Of a DNA stretch of 6,877 nucleotides, positions 1 to 5,391 are shown piece after piece. Each line of letters opens with the position of its first letter. The stretch's first letter is position 1. Origin of the DNA: Micrococcaceae bacterium UBA4005 (GTDB lineage: Bacteria > Actinomycetota > Actinomycetes > Actinomycetales > Micrococcaceae); the NCBI GenBank assembly GCA_002384315.1, contig DGBL01000160.1, positions 1 through 6,877 on the forward strand, read 5' to 3'. Position numbers and translations under genes: made by a program. The notes beneath the pieces are model-generated. The model had not been told where the DNA came from, did not search any database, and worked only from the letters and a program-made list of their open reading frames with translations.

Positions 1-834
1 ATCATGGTCAGGGTTTCCGGATTCGGCCAAGATGGACCATATTCACAGCGCGCCGGTTACGGCGCGATCGGCGAGGCAATGGGCGGACTGCGCTACGTGG
101 TCGGAGACCCCTCCACACCCCCCTCGCGGGTAGGTATTTCCATCGGCGACACGCTGGCCGCGTTGTTCGCCACGATCGGCGCCCTGGCTGCACTACGCGA
201 ACGCGAAACCAGCGGGCGCGGGCAGGTAGTGGACTCGGCCATCTACGAGGCCGTGCTGGGCGTGATGGAATCACTGGTCCCCGAATGGCAGATCTCCGGC
301 TATCAGCGCGAGCGCACCGGTGCAGTGCTGCCCAACGTGGCGCCCAGCAATGTCTATCCGACCAAGGACGGCACCTGGCTGCTCATCGCAGCGAACCAAG
401 ACACTGTTTTCAAGCGCCTCGCAGCCGCTATCGGCAGGCCCGAACTCGCCGAAAGCTCGGACTATGCGACGCACGGGGCACGCGGAGAACGCCAGGCGGA
501 ATTGGACGGCATCATCGGGGAGTACACCTCCACCCGCAGCGCGGAAGACCTTGAAGAACTGCTGGAACAAGCTGGCGTTCCCTCCGGAAAGATCTTCCGC
601 CCGGTGGATATGCTCGCTGATCCGCAGTACCTGGCCCGTGAGACCATCACCAGCGTCGAGCATCCCGTGCTCGGGGCGGTTTCCATGCAAAATGTCTTCC
701 CGCGGCTGAGCCGGACCACCGGAACGGTTCGTTGGCCGGGCCCGGAACTCGGCCAGCACACAGCCCCGGTCTTGGCTGGCATCGGTATCACCGCTGCTGA
801 GCTGGATGACCTCCGTGAACGGGGCGTGGCATGA
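1..834 (+). CDS. Class III CoA-transferase (CaiB/BaiF family), 3' part
   Basis: This is the C-terminal ~277 residues of a family III CoA-transferase, which moves CoA from one acyl-CoA to a free carboxylate in the cytosol. The frame is open to the window edge. The Met codon at 4 falls inside the conserved core segment VSGFGQDGPYS, and family members are about 400 residues, so roughly the first third is missing and position 4 is not the real start. Visible landmarks are the GFGQ-GPY motif (codons from position 16), the ISIGD motif whose Asp (codon 148-150) aligns with the catalytic Asp of formyl-CoA transferase, GRGQVVD a little later, and the family's usual ending GPELGQHT. The stop overlaps the next start as ATGA, implying translational coupling with the HMG-CoA-lyase-like gene. 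The acyl acceptor cannot be read from the sequence; a dicarboxylate or branched hydroxy acid is a guess from the neighbouring lyase. Family assignment is secure, substrate unknown. Confidence 0.93.
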   Translation: MMVRVSGFGQDGPYSQRAGYGAIGEAMGGLRYVVGDPSTPPSRVGISIGDTLAALFATIGALAALRERETSGRGQVVDSAIYEAVLGVMESLVPEWQISGYQRERTGAVLPNVAPSNVYPTKDGTWLLIAANQDTVFKRLAAAIGRPELAESSDYATHGARGERQAELDGIIGEYTSTRSAEDLEELLEQAGVPSGKIFRPVDMLADPQYLARETITSVEHPVLGAVSMQNVFPRLSRTTGTVRWPGPELGQHTAPVLAGIGITAAELDDLRERGVA

Positions 835-1781
835 GCATTCCCCAGCTTCCTCCAAGCATCCGTCTGGTCGAGGTCGGGCTGCGGGACGGGCTGCAATCGG
901 TCACTGAAACCATCCGCACCGAGCACAAGATCGAGCTCGTGCATCTACTCATCGACGCCGGAGTGCGCGAGATAGAGGCCGTTTCCTTCGCCCACCCGAA
1001 GGTCCTTCCCCAGCTCGCTGACGCGGCCGAGGTTATGGCTGCGGTCCCCCGGCTTCCGGGAATCACCTACCGGGGCCTCGCACCAAATCTGCGCGGCGCA
1101 CAGCGGGCGGTCGAATGCGGCCTGGACGAGCTCGTCGTCGTCGTCTCCGCCGATGAGGAAGTCAGCCTGCGCAACCAGCGGCTGAGCGTCGACCAGATCC
1201 TGGCCGACCTGGCAACAATCGGCAACCTTACCCAAGCAGCCGGGGTTCGCCTAGTCGTGGCCGTCGCATGCGCGTTCTTCGCGCCAGCGCGCGGGCCTGT
1301 CACCCGCGCCGAGCGCCTACGCATCGTGGATGCGGCGGTGGACGCCGGCGCCCGGGGCGTCTATCTGGCGGCTACCTCAGGTGAGGAACACCCCGGGGAA
1401 ATGTACGACGGTGTCGCCGAGGTGCGTAGGCTCTACCCCGAGCTGGAAGTCGGAGTCCATCTGCACAACCGCAACGGGTTCGCTCCGGCCAACGCGCTCG
1501 CCTCCATGATGGCTGGTGCCAGCTGGCTCGAAGGTTCCTTCGCGGGGCTGGGCGGCGATCTCTGGTTTCCCGGGGATCCCACGGTTCTCGGCAACGCCGC
1601 GCTAGAGGATCTGGTGCACCTGTGCCAGTGCCTGGACATTGAGACAGGCATCGATCTGGAGAAGTACCGGAAGGTCTCCGACCGGATCGTCGAGCTCACC
1701 GGCCGCCCGTCGTCGTCGTTCGTTTCCCGCGGCGGCACCCGCGCCGAACTCGCGGCCGCGCACTGGCCCGCCACATTGTGA
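831..1781 (+). CDS. HMG-CoA lyase-like (HMGL/DRE-TIM superfamily) protein
   Basis: This 316-residue protein of the HMGL-like TIM-barrel family has the usual length for bacterial hydroxymethylglutaryl-CoA lyases. Classical members split HMG-CoA or related 3-hydroxy-acyl-CoAs using a divalent metal. Family features present: VEVGLRDGLQ at 13-22 with the catalytic Arg18 and metal-binding Asp19, Glu49 in IEAVSF, HLH at 210-212 (the two metal-binding His), and GN..LED at 254-260. Two key positions differ. The loop that carries the catalytic Cys in human HMG-CoA lyase (GGCPYA) reads GGDLWF here, so Cys is replaced by Asp243, and the segment before GN is about three residues longer. The SLGDT metal-site Asp is replaced by Ala181 (LAATSG). 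It may therefore cleave a different hydroxyacyl-CoA or use an altered mechanism. The start ATG overlaps the CoA-transferase stop, and no strong ribosome binding site is seen, consistent with coupling. Family is certain; the exact reaction is not. Confidence 0.9.
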   Translation: MSIPQLPPSIRLVEVGLRDGLQSVTETIRTEHKIELVHLLIDAGVREIEAVSFAHPKVLPQLADAAEVMAAVPRLPGITYRGLAPNLRGAQRAVECGLDELVVVVSADEEVSLRNQRLSVDQILADLATIGNLTQAAGVRLVVAVACAFFAPARGPVTRAERLRIVDAAVDAGARGVYLAATSGEEHPGEMYDGVAEVRRLYPELEVGVHLHNRNGFAPANALASMMAGASWLEGSFAGLGGDLWFPGDPTVLGNAALEDLVHLCQCLDIETGIDLEKYRKVSDRIVELTGRPSSSFVSRGGTRAELAAAHWPATL

Positions 1782-1802
1782 GAATTTTCCCTCCCCAGCG
1801 GA

Positions 1803-1808
1803 TACGGT
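1803..1808 (+). promoter_or_regulatory. Candidate leaderless-type -10 element of the first gntR gene
   Basis: TACGGT fits the actinobacterial -10 pattern TANNNT. It sits so that, with the usual 7-base offset, transcription would start at the A of the ATG at 1815. No Shine-Dalgarno sequence lies between the lyase stop and this ATG. Together these are the signs of a leaderless mRNA. No good -35 match is seen at the expected distance; a TTGTGA at 1776-1781 is too far away. Confidence 0.5.
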
Positions 1809-1814
1809 AACCCC

Positions 1815-2483
1815 ATGGAAACGAAGAACCACGACAGTGCGGATGTTCAGGCCGTCGACGAGAGCGCGTACGCCCAGGTGCGGGCCATGATTTCCTCCGG
1901 CGAACTGGCGGCAGGGTCCTGGCTGCGCGAAACTACTCTCGCCGAACGGGTCGGGGTGAGCCGTACGCCGATTCGTGAGGCGCTGAACCGGCTTGCTGCC
2001 GAAGGCTTGGTGGACATCAGCAAGAACAAGGGCGCACAGGTGGTCTCCTTCAGCCCGGAGGACATTGCAGGTCTTTACGATGTGCGGGCCGGTTTCGAAC
2101 CGCACGCGGTACTACTGGCGGTTCCGCGGCTGAGCGACGAGGATGTCGACCAGCTTGCCTCCCTCGCAGCCAGGATGGAGGCCATTGTCGAATCGGGCGA
2201 CCTCGACAAGCTCAGCGCCCTGAACAACGCGTTCCACAGTATGTTCATGGATCGCTGCGGAAACCGACACTTCGCCATCGCACTGCAGACCGTCATGCGG
2301 CCCGCCGTCGTCGCACACACTTTCCGCAAGTACAGTCCGGAAGCCCTCCACCGCAGTATGCTCCACCATGCAGAACTGGTCGCGGCCGCAGCAGCTGGCG
2401 ACGGCGAATGGGCCGAATCGGTCATGCGCAGCCATATTCTCGCTGCCCGAAATGCTGCCGGAGCCAACCCATCGCCCCGCTAG
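1815..2483 (+). CDS. GntR-family transcriptional regulator, FadR/FCD subfamily (first copy)
   Basis: This 222-residue cytosolic DNA-binding regulator has the two-domain FCD layout. A winged helix-turn-helix occupies about residues 17-80, with recognition-helix segment VSRTPIREALNRL at 48-60 and wing NKGAQVV. An all-helical FCD ligand-binding domain spans about 83-215. FCD proteins bind small carboxylates, often through a metal held by an Asp in D-x-x-F-H plus three His. Here His141, His185 and His207 are present, but the Asp position is Asn137. The ATG at 1815 follows the lyase gene by 33 bases and has a TANNNT box 7 bases upstream rather than a ribosome binding site, so it is probably expressed from its own leaderless promoter as well as by read-through. 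Its place behind the CoA-transferase-lyase pair suggests control of that pair by the pathway substrate or a CoA derivative. This role is inferred. Confidence 0.93.
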   Translation: METKNHDSADVQAVDESAYAQVRAMISSGELAAGSWLRETTLAERVGVSRTPIREALNRLAAEGLVDISKNKGAQVVSFSPEDIAGLYDVRAGFEPHAVLLAVPRLSDEDVDQLASLAARMEAIVESGDLDKLSALNNAFHSMFMDRCGNRHFAIALQTVMRPAVVAHTFRKYSPEALHRSMLHHAELVAAAAAGDGEWAESVMRSHILAARNAAGANPSPR

Positions 2484-2489
2484 GGCGAT
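2471..2489 (+). repeat. Inverted repeat spanning the stop codon of the first gntR gene
   Basis: ATCGCCC (2471-2477) and GGGCGAT (2483-2489) form a perfect 7-bp stem with a 5-base loop that contains part of the TAG stop. No T-run follows, so it is at best a weak or Rho-assisted terminator separating the two regulator genes. It could also be chance in GC-rich DNA. Confidence 0.3.
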
Positions 2490-2532
2490 CTGCAGGGCCT
2501 CAGAGCGCGTCCGCAGCGCCGATCCGAACCGC

Positions 2533-2538
2533 TAGATT
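2533..2538 (+). promoter_or_regulatory. Candidate leaderless-type -10 element of the second gntR gene
   Basis: TAGATT fits TANNNT and ends exactly 7 bases before the ATG at 2545, the same geometry as at the first regulator gene. The 61-base gap upstream has no Shine-Dalgarno sequence near the ATG. I see no convincing -35 element. Confidence 0.5.
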
Positions 2539-2544
2539 TAGCAC

Positions 2545-3225
2545 ATGGCCACACATGCACTCACCGACGGGCAGCCAGCCGTAGCCGAACACGCACACAC
2601 CGGGGCCTGGATCGCTTCAGTGTTGCGTGCCCGCATCGCCGCCGGGGACCTCACCCCCGGTTCCAAGCTTTCCGAACATGCGCTGTGCGCGACGCTACGG
2701 GTCTCGCGGAATACCCTGCGGGAGGCCTTCACCACCCTCGCCAGCGAATCGATCGTGACCCGAATTCCGAACCGCGGCGTGTTCGTTGCCTCCCCGGGGG
2801 CGGAGGAGGTGCGCGAGATCTACCGGGTGCGGCGCACGATCGAGCCCGCGGCCGTTCTCTGGGGACGGCTCTCCCCCGCAGCCCTCGAATCGATGGACCG
2901 GATCGTCGCCAGTGCTGTGGCTGCCCGGGCGGGGCATTCGGTCCAGGGCATGGCGGACGCCAACCAAGCACTGCATAAAGCGGTCGTCGCCCTGACCGGC
3001 AGCAGCTCGCTCGAGCTGCTGATGGAACAGGTCCTGGCTGAGATGCGGCTGGTCTTCCATGCCATGGGCTCCGCGCCGGACTTCCACAGCCGGTACGTGG
3101 ACCTCAATGTGAAGCTGGTAAGCCAGCTTCGCGCTGGCCATCGTGTGGAGGCTGCCAGCGAACTGCGCGCCTACCTCGACGCAGCCGAGGGCGAGTTGCT
3201 GGGCCATCTTGGCTCCACCGGTTAA
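2545..3225 (+). CDS. GntR-family transcriptional regulator, FadR/FCD subfamily (second copy)
   Basis: This 226-residue regulator has an N-terminal winged helix-turn-helix at about 20-82 (recognition segment VSRNTLREAFTTL at 53-65, wing PNRGVFV at 75-81) and a C-terminal helical FCD-type domain from about 86 to 218 (IYRVRRTIEPAA at 92-103). It is clearly divergent from the first GntR, not a recent duplicate. Its effector domain has lost most of the usual metal ligands. The D-x-x-F-H motif reads NQALH (140-144), the second His position appears to be Asn188, and the third appears to be Tyr210, so a metal-independent effector site is likely. It has its own leaderless-type promoter. Its TAA stop overlaps that of the convergent ycsI-like gene, and it is the regulator nearest to the ycsG-ycsI-like pair. 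It is therefore my first candidate to bind the operators at 5299-5335. Target and effector are inferred. Confidence 0.92.
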   Translation: MATHALTDGQPAVAEHAHTGAWIASVLRARIAAGDLTPGSKLSEHALCATLRVSRNTLREAFTTLASESIVTRIPNRGVFVASPGAEEVREIYRVRRTIEPAAVLWGRLSPAALESMDRIVASAVAARAGHSVQGMADANQALHKAVVALTGSSSLELLMEQVLAEMRLVFHAMGSAPDFHSRYVDLNVKLVSQLRAGHRVEAASELRAYLDAAEGELLGHLGSTG

Positions 3226-3235
3226 GGAACCTGGT
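3217..3235. terminator. Possible bidirectional terminator hairpin over convergent stops
   Basis: ACCGGTT (3217-3223) pairs with AACC-TGGT (3228-3235) with one bulged T and a 4-base loop, straddling the shared TTAA stop of the second gntR gene and the convergent ycsI-like gene. There is no T-run on either strand, so intrinsic termination would be weak. Offered as the only hairpin at this convergent junction. Confidence 0.25.
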
Positions 3236-3995
3236 ACTGGCTGTCGAGCGCACCGGTGATGAGCATACGGCCCGGAGCGTGGCCAATAGCCAGCGGCAGG
3301 CGCGCCTCCACGACCGCAGCCTGCGGGGTGACCCCGCAAGCCCAAAACATCGGGATATGCCCCGGTGGAATACGCACAGCGTCACCATAATCGGGCTGCG
3401 CCAGGTCGGCGATTCCCAGCTCTTCCGGTTGGCCGATATGTACCGGCGTTCCGTGAACGGCGGGGTAACGCGAGGTGATACGCACCGCGTCCGCGACCTG
3501 TGCTGCGGGCACGGGCCGCATGGAGACAACCAACGGCCCGGAAAGCCTCCCGGCTGGTACGCACTCACGGTTGGTCCGATACATGGGCACATTGACACCC
3601 TGATCGATGTGGGCCATCCGGATGCCACCTTGTTGGAGGGCGTGTTCGAAAGTGAATGAACAACCGATGAGGAACGTCACCAGGTCCTCACGCCAGTAGC
3701 CGGTGATGTTGGTTGGCTCGTCCACGAGTTCACCCTGGCGATACACGGTGTACCTCGGAACATCGCTTCGGATATCGCCCGCCCCGCCGAGCAGCGGACC
3801 CGTGGTTTCGCCGGCGTCCAGCACCCCGAGCAAGGGGCACGCCTTGGGGTTTCGCTGGGCAAAGAGCATGAAATCGAATGCGAACTCGCGCGGAAGGATC
3901 ATCAGGTTCGCCTGCGCAAACCCAGCTGACCATCCCGCCGTCGGGCACGCAAGACCCTCACGGAAGCTAAGGCGAGCCGCCTCCGGGGAGATCAA
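3222..3995 (-). CDS. YcsI/DUF1445 family protein (D-glutamate cyclase-like, putative hydro-lyase)
   Basis: This 257-residue soluble protein of the DUF1445 family includes bacterial YcsI and the C-terminal part of mitochondrial D-glutamate cyclase (D-glutamate to 5-oxo-D-proline and water). Nearly all family blocks are visible: CPTAGWSAGFAQANL (17-31), DFMLFAQRNPKACPLL (41-56), DIRSDVPRYTVYR (74-86), WREDLVTFLIGCSFTFE (101-117), NVPMYRTN (135-142), GPLVVSMRP (153-161), VHGTPVHIG (180-188), FWACGVTPQ (217-225) and HAPGRMLIT (239-247). I chose the TTG at 3995 because AAGGA lies 7 bases upstream, the protein then starts where the family does, and it begins just after the preceding stop. ATG at 4028 and a start at 4109 would overlap the transporter gene and lack a ribosome binding site. 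It follows the NRAMP-related gene by 23 bases, so the two form an operon like ycsG-ycsI of B. subtilis. The true substrate in this organism is unproven. The usual MLITD near the C-terminus reads MLITG here. Confidence 0.92.
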   Translation of the reverse strand: MISPEAARLSFREGLACPTAGWSAGFAQANLMILPREFAFDFMLFAQRNPKACPLLGVLDAGETTGPLLGGAGDIRSDVPRYTVYRQGELVDEPTNITGYWREDLVTFLIGCSFTFEHALQQGGIRMAHIDQGVNVPMYRTNRECVPAGRLSGPLVVSMRPVPAAQVADAVRITSRYPAVHGTPVHIGQPEELGIADLAQPDYGDAVRIPPGHIPMFWACGVTPQAAVVEARLPLAIGHAPGRMLITGALDSQYQVP

Positions 3996-4002
3996 TGCGC
4001 GG

Positions 4003-4007
4003 TCCTT
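4003..4007 (-). promoter_or_regulatory. Shine-Dalgarno deciding a TTG start
   Basis: AAGGA on the minus strand, followed by 7 bases and TTG (3995-3993), is the best ribosome binding site near the beginning of the ycsI-like gene. It supports the TTG start over the two upstream candidates. Confidence 0.65.
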
Positions 4008-4018
4008 CCCGCTAACCC

Positions 4019-5236
4019 CTAGGCCCATAAGGCGGCTAGCCCGCGCAGCGAGTTCCAGCCCAGGAACAGCGTCAGTAGCCAGGCGACAACACCGACGCCC
4101 AGCAGCCACTTCGGATAGGCGTACCCGTGCAGCAGATCGCGCCGTCGCCAGGCGACCCAGAGCAGGACGCCGAACCCCACAGGGAGAATTAGTCCGTTGA
4201 ACGCCCCGGCAAAGATCAACAGCTGCTGCGGAGCCTGTCCCAGGAAGAGGAACACCGTGGCGCAGAAGACGATAAAGCCAACCGTGATCAGGTTGCGGGT
4301 CCGGGGAGCGGTGCGCGAACTGGTGATAAATGACACCGAAGTGAAAGACGCTCCGATCACCGACGTCACGGCGGCGGACCAGAGAATCACGCCAAAAACC
4401 CGCATCCCGACCTCGCCTGCAGCGGCGCCGAACGCCTCGGCCGCCATGTTGTCACTGGTGAGGGCGACGCCGCCTGCCACGACACCGAATACGGCCAGAA
4501 AGAGCAGGACCCGCATGACGCCGGTGACAATAATCCCGAACACCGAGCTGCGCGTAATTTCGCGGACATTTTCGACGCCGGTGATACCCGAATCGAGCAT
4601 GCGGTGCGCTCCCGCGTAGGTGATATAGCCGCCGACGGTCCCTCCAATGAGGGTGGTAATGATCAGGAAGTCAATCTTTTCGGGGAGCACGGCATTCTTC
4701 AGCGCTTCGCCCACGGGCGGTGCGGCGACAATCGCCACGTACACCATCAACAGGATCATGACCGCTCCGAGGACCACCACGATCCGGTCCAGGGCCACGC
4801 CAGCGCGTTTGCTGAGGAAGATAAAGATCGCCACCAGCGCCGAGGCCGCGCCGCCGATCTTCGGGTCCAGCCCCAGCATCGCGTTCGCACCGAGGCCAGT
4901 TCCGGCGATGTTGCCGATATTGAAGATAATCCCACCGGTGAATACCAGTGCGGCGAGGAACCATCCGACACCGGGCAGAACCTTGTTCCCCAGTTCCTGG
5001 GCTCGCAGGCCCGAAACCCCGACAACGCGCCAGACGTTCATCTGGACCGCTATGTCCACCAGAATCGACGCCAGGATGGCGAAGGCGAACGCGGCGCCGA
5101 GCTGGACGGTGAAGACGGTGGTCTGCGTGATGAAGCCTGGGCCGATCGCGCTGGTGGCCATCAGGAACATCGCTCCGAGCAGCCCAGTGCGCCGGGCTGA
5201 GGAGGTGAGGGTAGGGGTGGTGCCGCCGGGTGCCAT
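4019..5236 (-). CDS. NRAMP-related membrane transporter (YcsG-like), metal motifs absent
   Basis: This protein of about 405 residues with roughly 11 hydrophobic segments belongs to the NRAMP/LeuT-fold superfamily (ATSAIGPGFITQ at about 27-38; a TM3 segment NIGNIAGTGLGANAM at about 106-120). It resembles B. subtilis YcsG, which is also encoded beside YcsI. True Nramp metal transporters carry DPGN in helix 1 and MPH in helix 6. Here the aligned positions read TVQL (43-46) and GGY (after GGTV, about 202-204). The metal-binding residues are therefore absent and an organic substrate, perhaps an amino acid or organic acid, is more likely than Mn2+ or Fe2+. Start choice: ATG at 5236 gives the short N-terminus expected before GLLGAMFLMATS. 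Alternatives are GTG at 5272, with GGAG 9 bases upstream, and GTG at 5293, with no ribosome binding site. Upstream lies the double palindrome at 5299-5335, a likely operator. It is followed by the ycsI-like gene. Confidence 0.9.
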   Translation of the reverse strand: MAPGGTTPTLTSSARRTGLLGAMFLMATSAIGPGFITQTTVFTVQLGAAFAFAILASILVDIAVQMNVWRVVGVSGLRAQELGNKVLPGVGWFLAALVFTGGIIFNIGNIAGTGLGANAMLGLDPKIGGAASALVAIFIFLSKRAGVALDRIVVVLGAVMILLMVYVAIVAAPPVGEALKNAVLPEKIDFLIITTLIGGTVGGYITYAGAHRMLDSGITGVENVREITRSSVFGIIVTGVMRVLLFLAVFGVVAGGVALTSDNMAAEAFGAAAGEVGMRVFGVILWSAAVTSVIGASFTSVSFITSSRTAPRTRNLITVGFIVFCATVFLFLGQAPQQLLIFAGAFNGLILPVGFGVLLWVAWRRRDLLHGYAYPKWLLGVGVVAWLLTLFLGWNSLRGLAALWA

Positions 5237-5289
5237 GAGTCCATCCAATGTCGAGCGGGTGACCGCAGTCACGATGAGTGTCTCCGGGA

Positions 5290-5319
5290 ACACTACAGGT
5301 CGTTGAACAATCCTGGCAA
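5290..5319 (-). promoter_or_regulatory. Candidate promoter of the NRAMP-related/ycsI-like operon
   Basis: On the minus strand TTGCCA (5319-5314) lies 18 bases before TAGTGT (5295-5290), a TANNNT match, giving a predicted start near 5283 and a leader of about 47 bases before the ATG at 5236. The right-hand half of the operator array would lie between the -35 and -10, a repressor-like position. A second TANNNT (TATTGT, 5336-5331) inside the palindrome is an alternative. Confidence 0.3.
5299..5311. promoter_or_regulatory. Putative FCD-GntR operator, second copy
   Basis: The 11-base core at 5300-5310 is TCGTTGAACAA, which fits the FadR/FCD GntR consensus TNGTNNNACNA. It differs from the opposite-strand reading of the perfect copy at 5323-5335 in two outer positions. 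It lies just upstream of the NRAMP-related gene. Confidence 0.55.
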
Positions 5320-5332
5320 GGGATTGTTCAAC
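5302..5332. repeat. Long perfect inverted repeat (12-bp arms)
   Basis: GTTGAACAATCC (5302-5313) and GGATTGTTCAAC (5321-5332) are perfect inverted copies around a 7-base spacer TGGCAAG. The arms are AT-rich compared with the surrounding GC-rich DNA, and no T-run follows. A protein-binding array fits better than a terminator, although it could also fold as a hairpin in RNA read through from the ABC genes. Confidence 0.85.
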
Positions 5333-5335
5333 AAT
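5323..5335. promoter_or_regulatory. Putative FCD-GntR operator, perfect 13-bp palindrome
   Basis: ATTGTTCAACAAT is a perfect palindrome around a central C, and its core TTGTTCAACAA fits TNGTNNNACNA, the FadR/FCD-type GntR operator pattern. Its centre (5329) is 24 bp from the centre of the second copy (5305). Two FCD-type GntR genes lie about 2-3.5 kb away. Confidence 0.65.
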
Positions 5336-5391
5336 ACCTCCGCGGGCGACGGCGGTGGGCGGCGCCCTCCTCCGCCTGCCGCCAAGCAGCT

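Larger units (their letters stand above)
5237..5391. other. Regulatory gap between the ABC genes and the NRAMP-related gene
   Basis: This is the longest non-coding gap in the window (155 bases, or 98 if the GTG at 5293 is the true start). Its 5299-5335 part holds the operator-like palindromes. The 5340-5391 part is very GC-rich and contains GGCGGC (5358-5363) facing GCCGCC (5378-5383), which could form a 6-bp stem after the ABC permease stop. No T-tract follows. No small open reading frame with a ribosome binding site was seen. Confidence 0.5.

Noticed and set aside
271..944. Minus-strand open frames (271-855, 462-944) opposite the CoA-transferase gene
   Set aside because: The plus-strand frame matches CaiB/BaiF motifs along its whole length, and the minus-strand translations match nothing recognisable.
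1776..1808. TTGTGA (1776-1781) as the -35 box for the first gntR promoter
   Set aside because: The spacing to the TANNNT box is 21 bases, outside the usual 16-19, so only the -10 is reported.
4197..5306. Long plus-strand open frames (4197-4619, 4604-5200, 4647-5306) opposite the NRAMP-related gene
   Set aside because: Their translations are rich in Arg, Pro, Asp and His with no recognisable family pattern, and they mirror a strongly supported membrane protein. They are products of GC-rich third positions on the opposite strand.
5302..5332. 12-bp inverted repeat as an intrinsic terminator
   Set aside because: The arms are AT-rich and no T-run follows on either strand. The internal 13-bp palindromes matching a GntR consensus and the position just before a gene favour an operator.
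5358..5383. GC-rich hairpin GGCGGC/GCCGCC as an intrinsic terminator of the ABC genes
   Set aside because: Only a 6-bp stem with a 14-base loop in very GC-rich DNA, and no T-tract on the minus strand after it; too weak to call.
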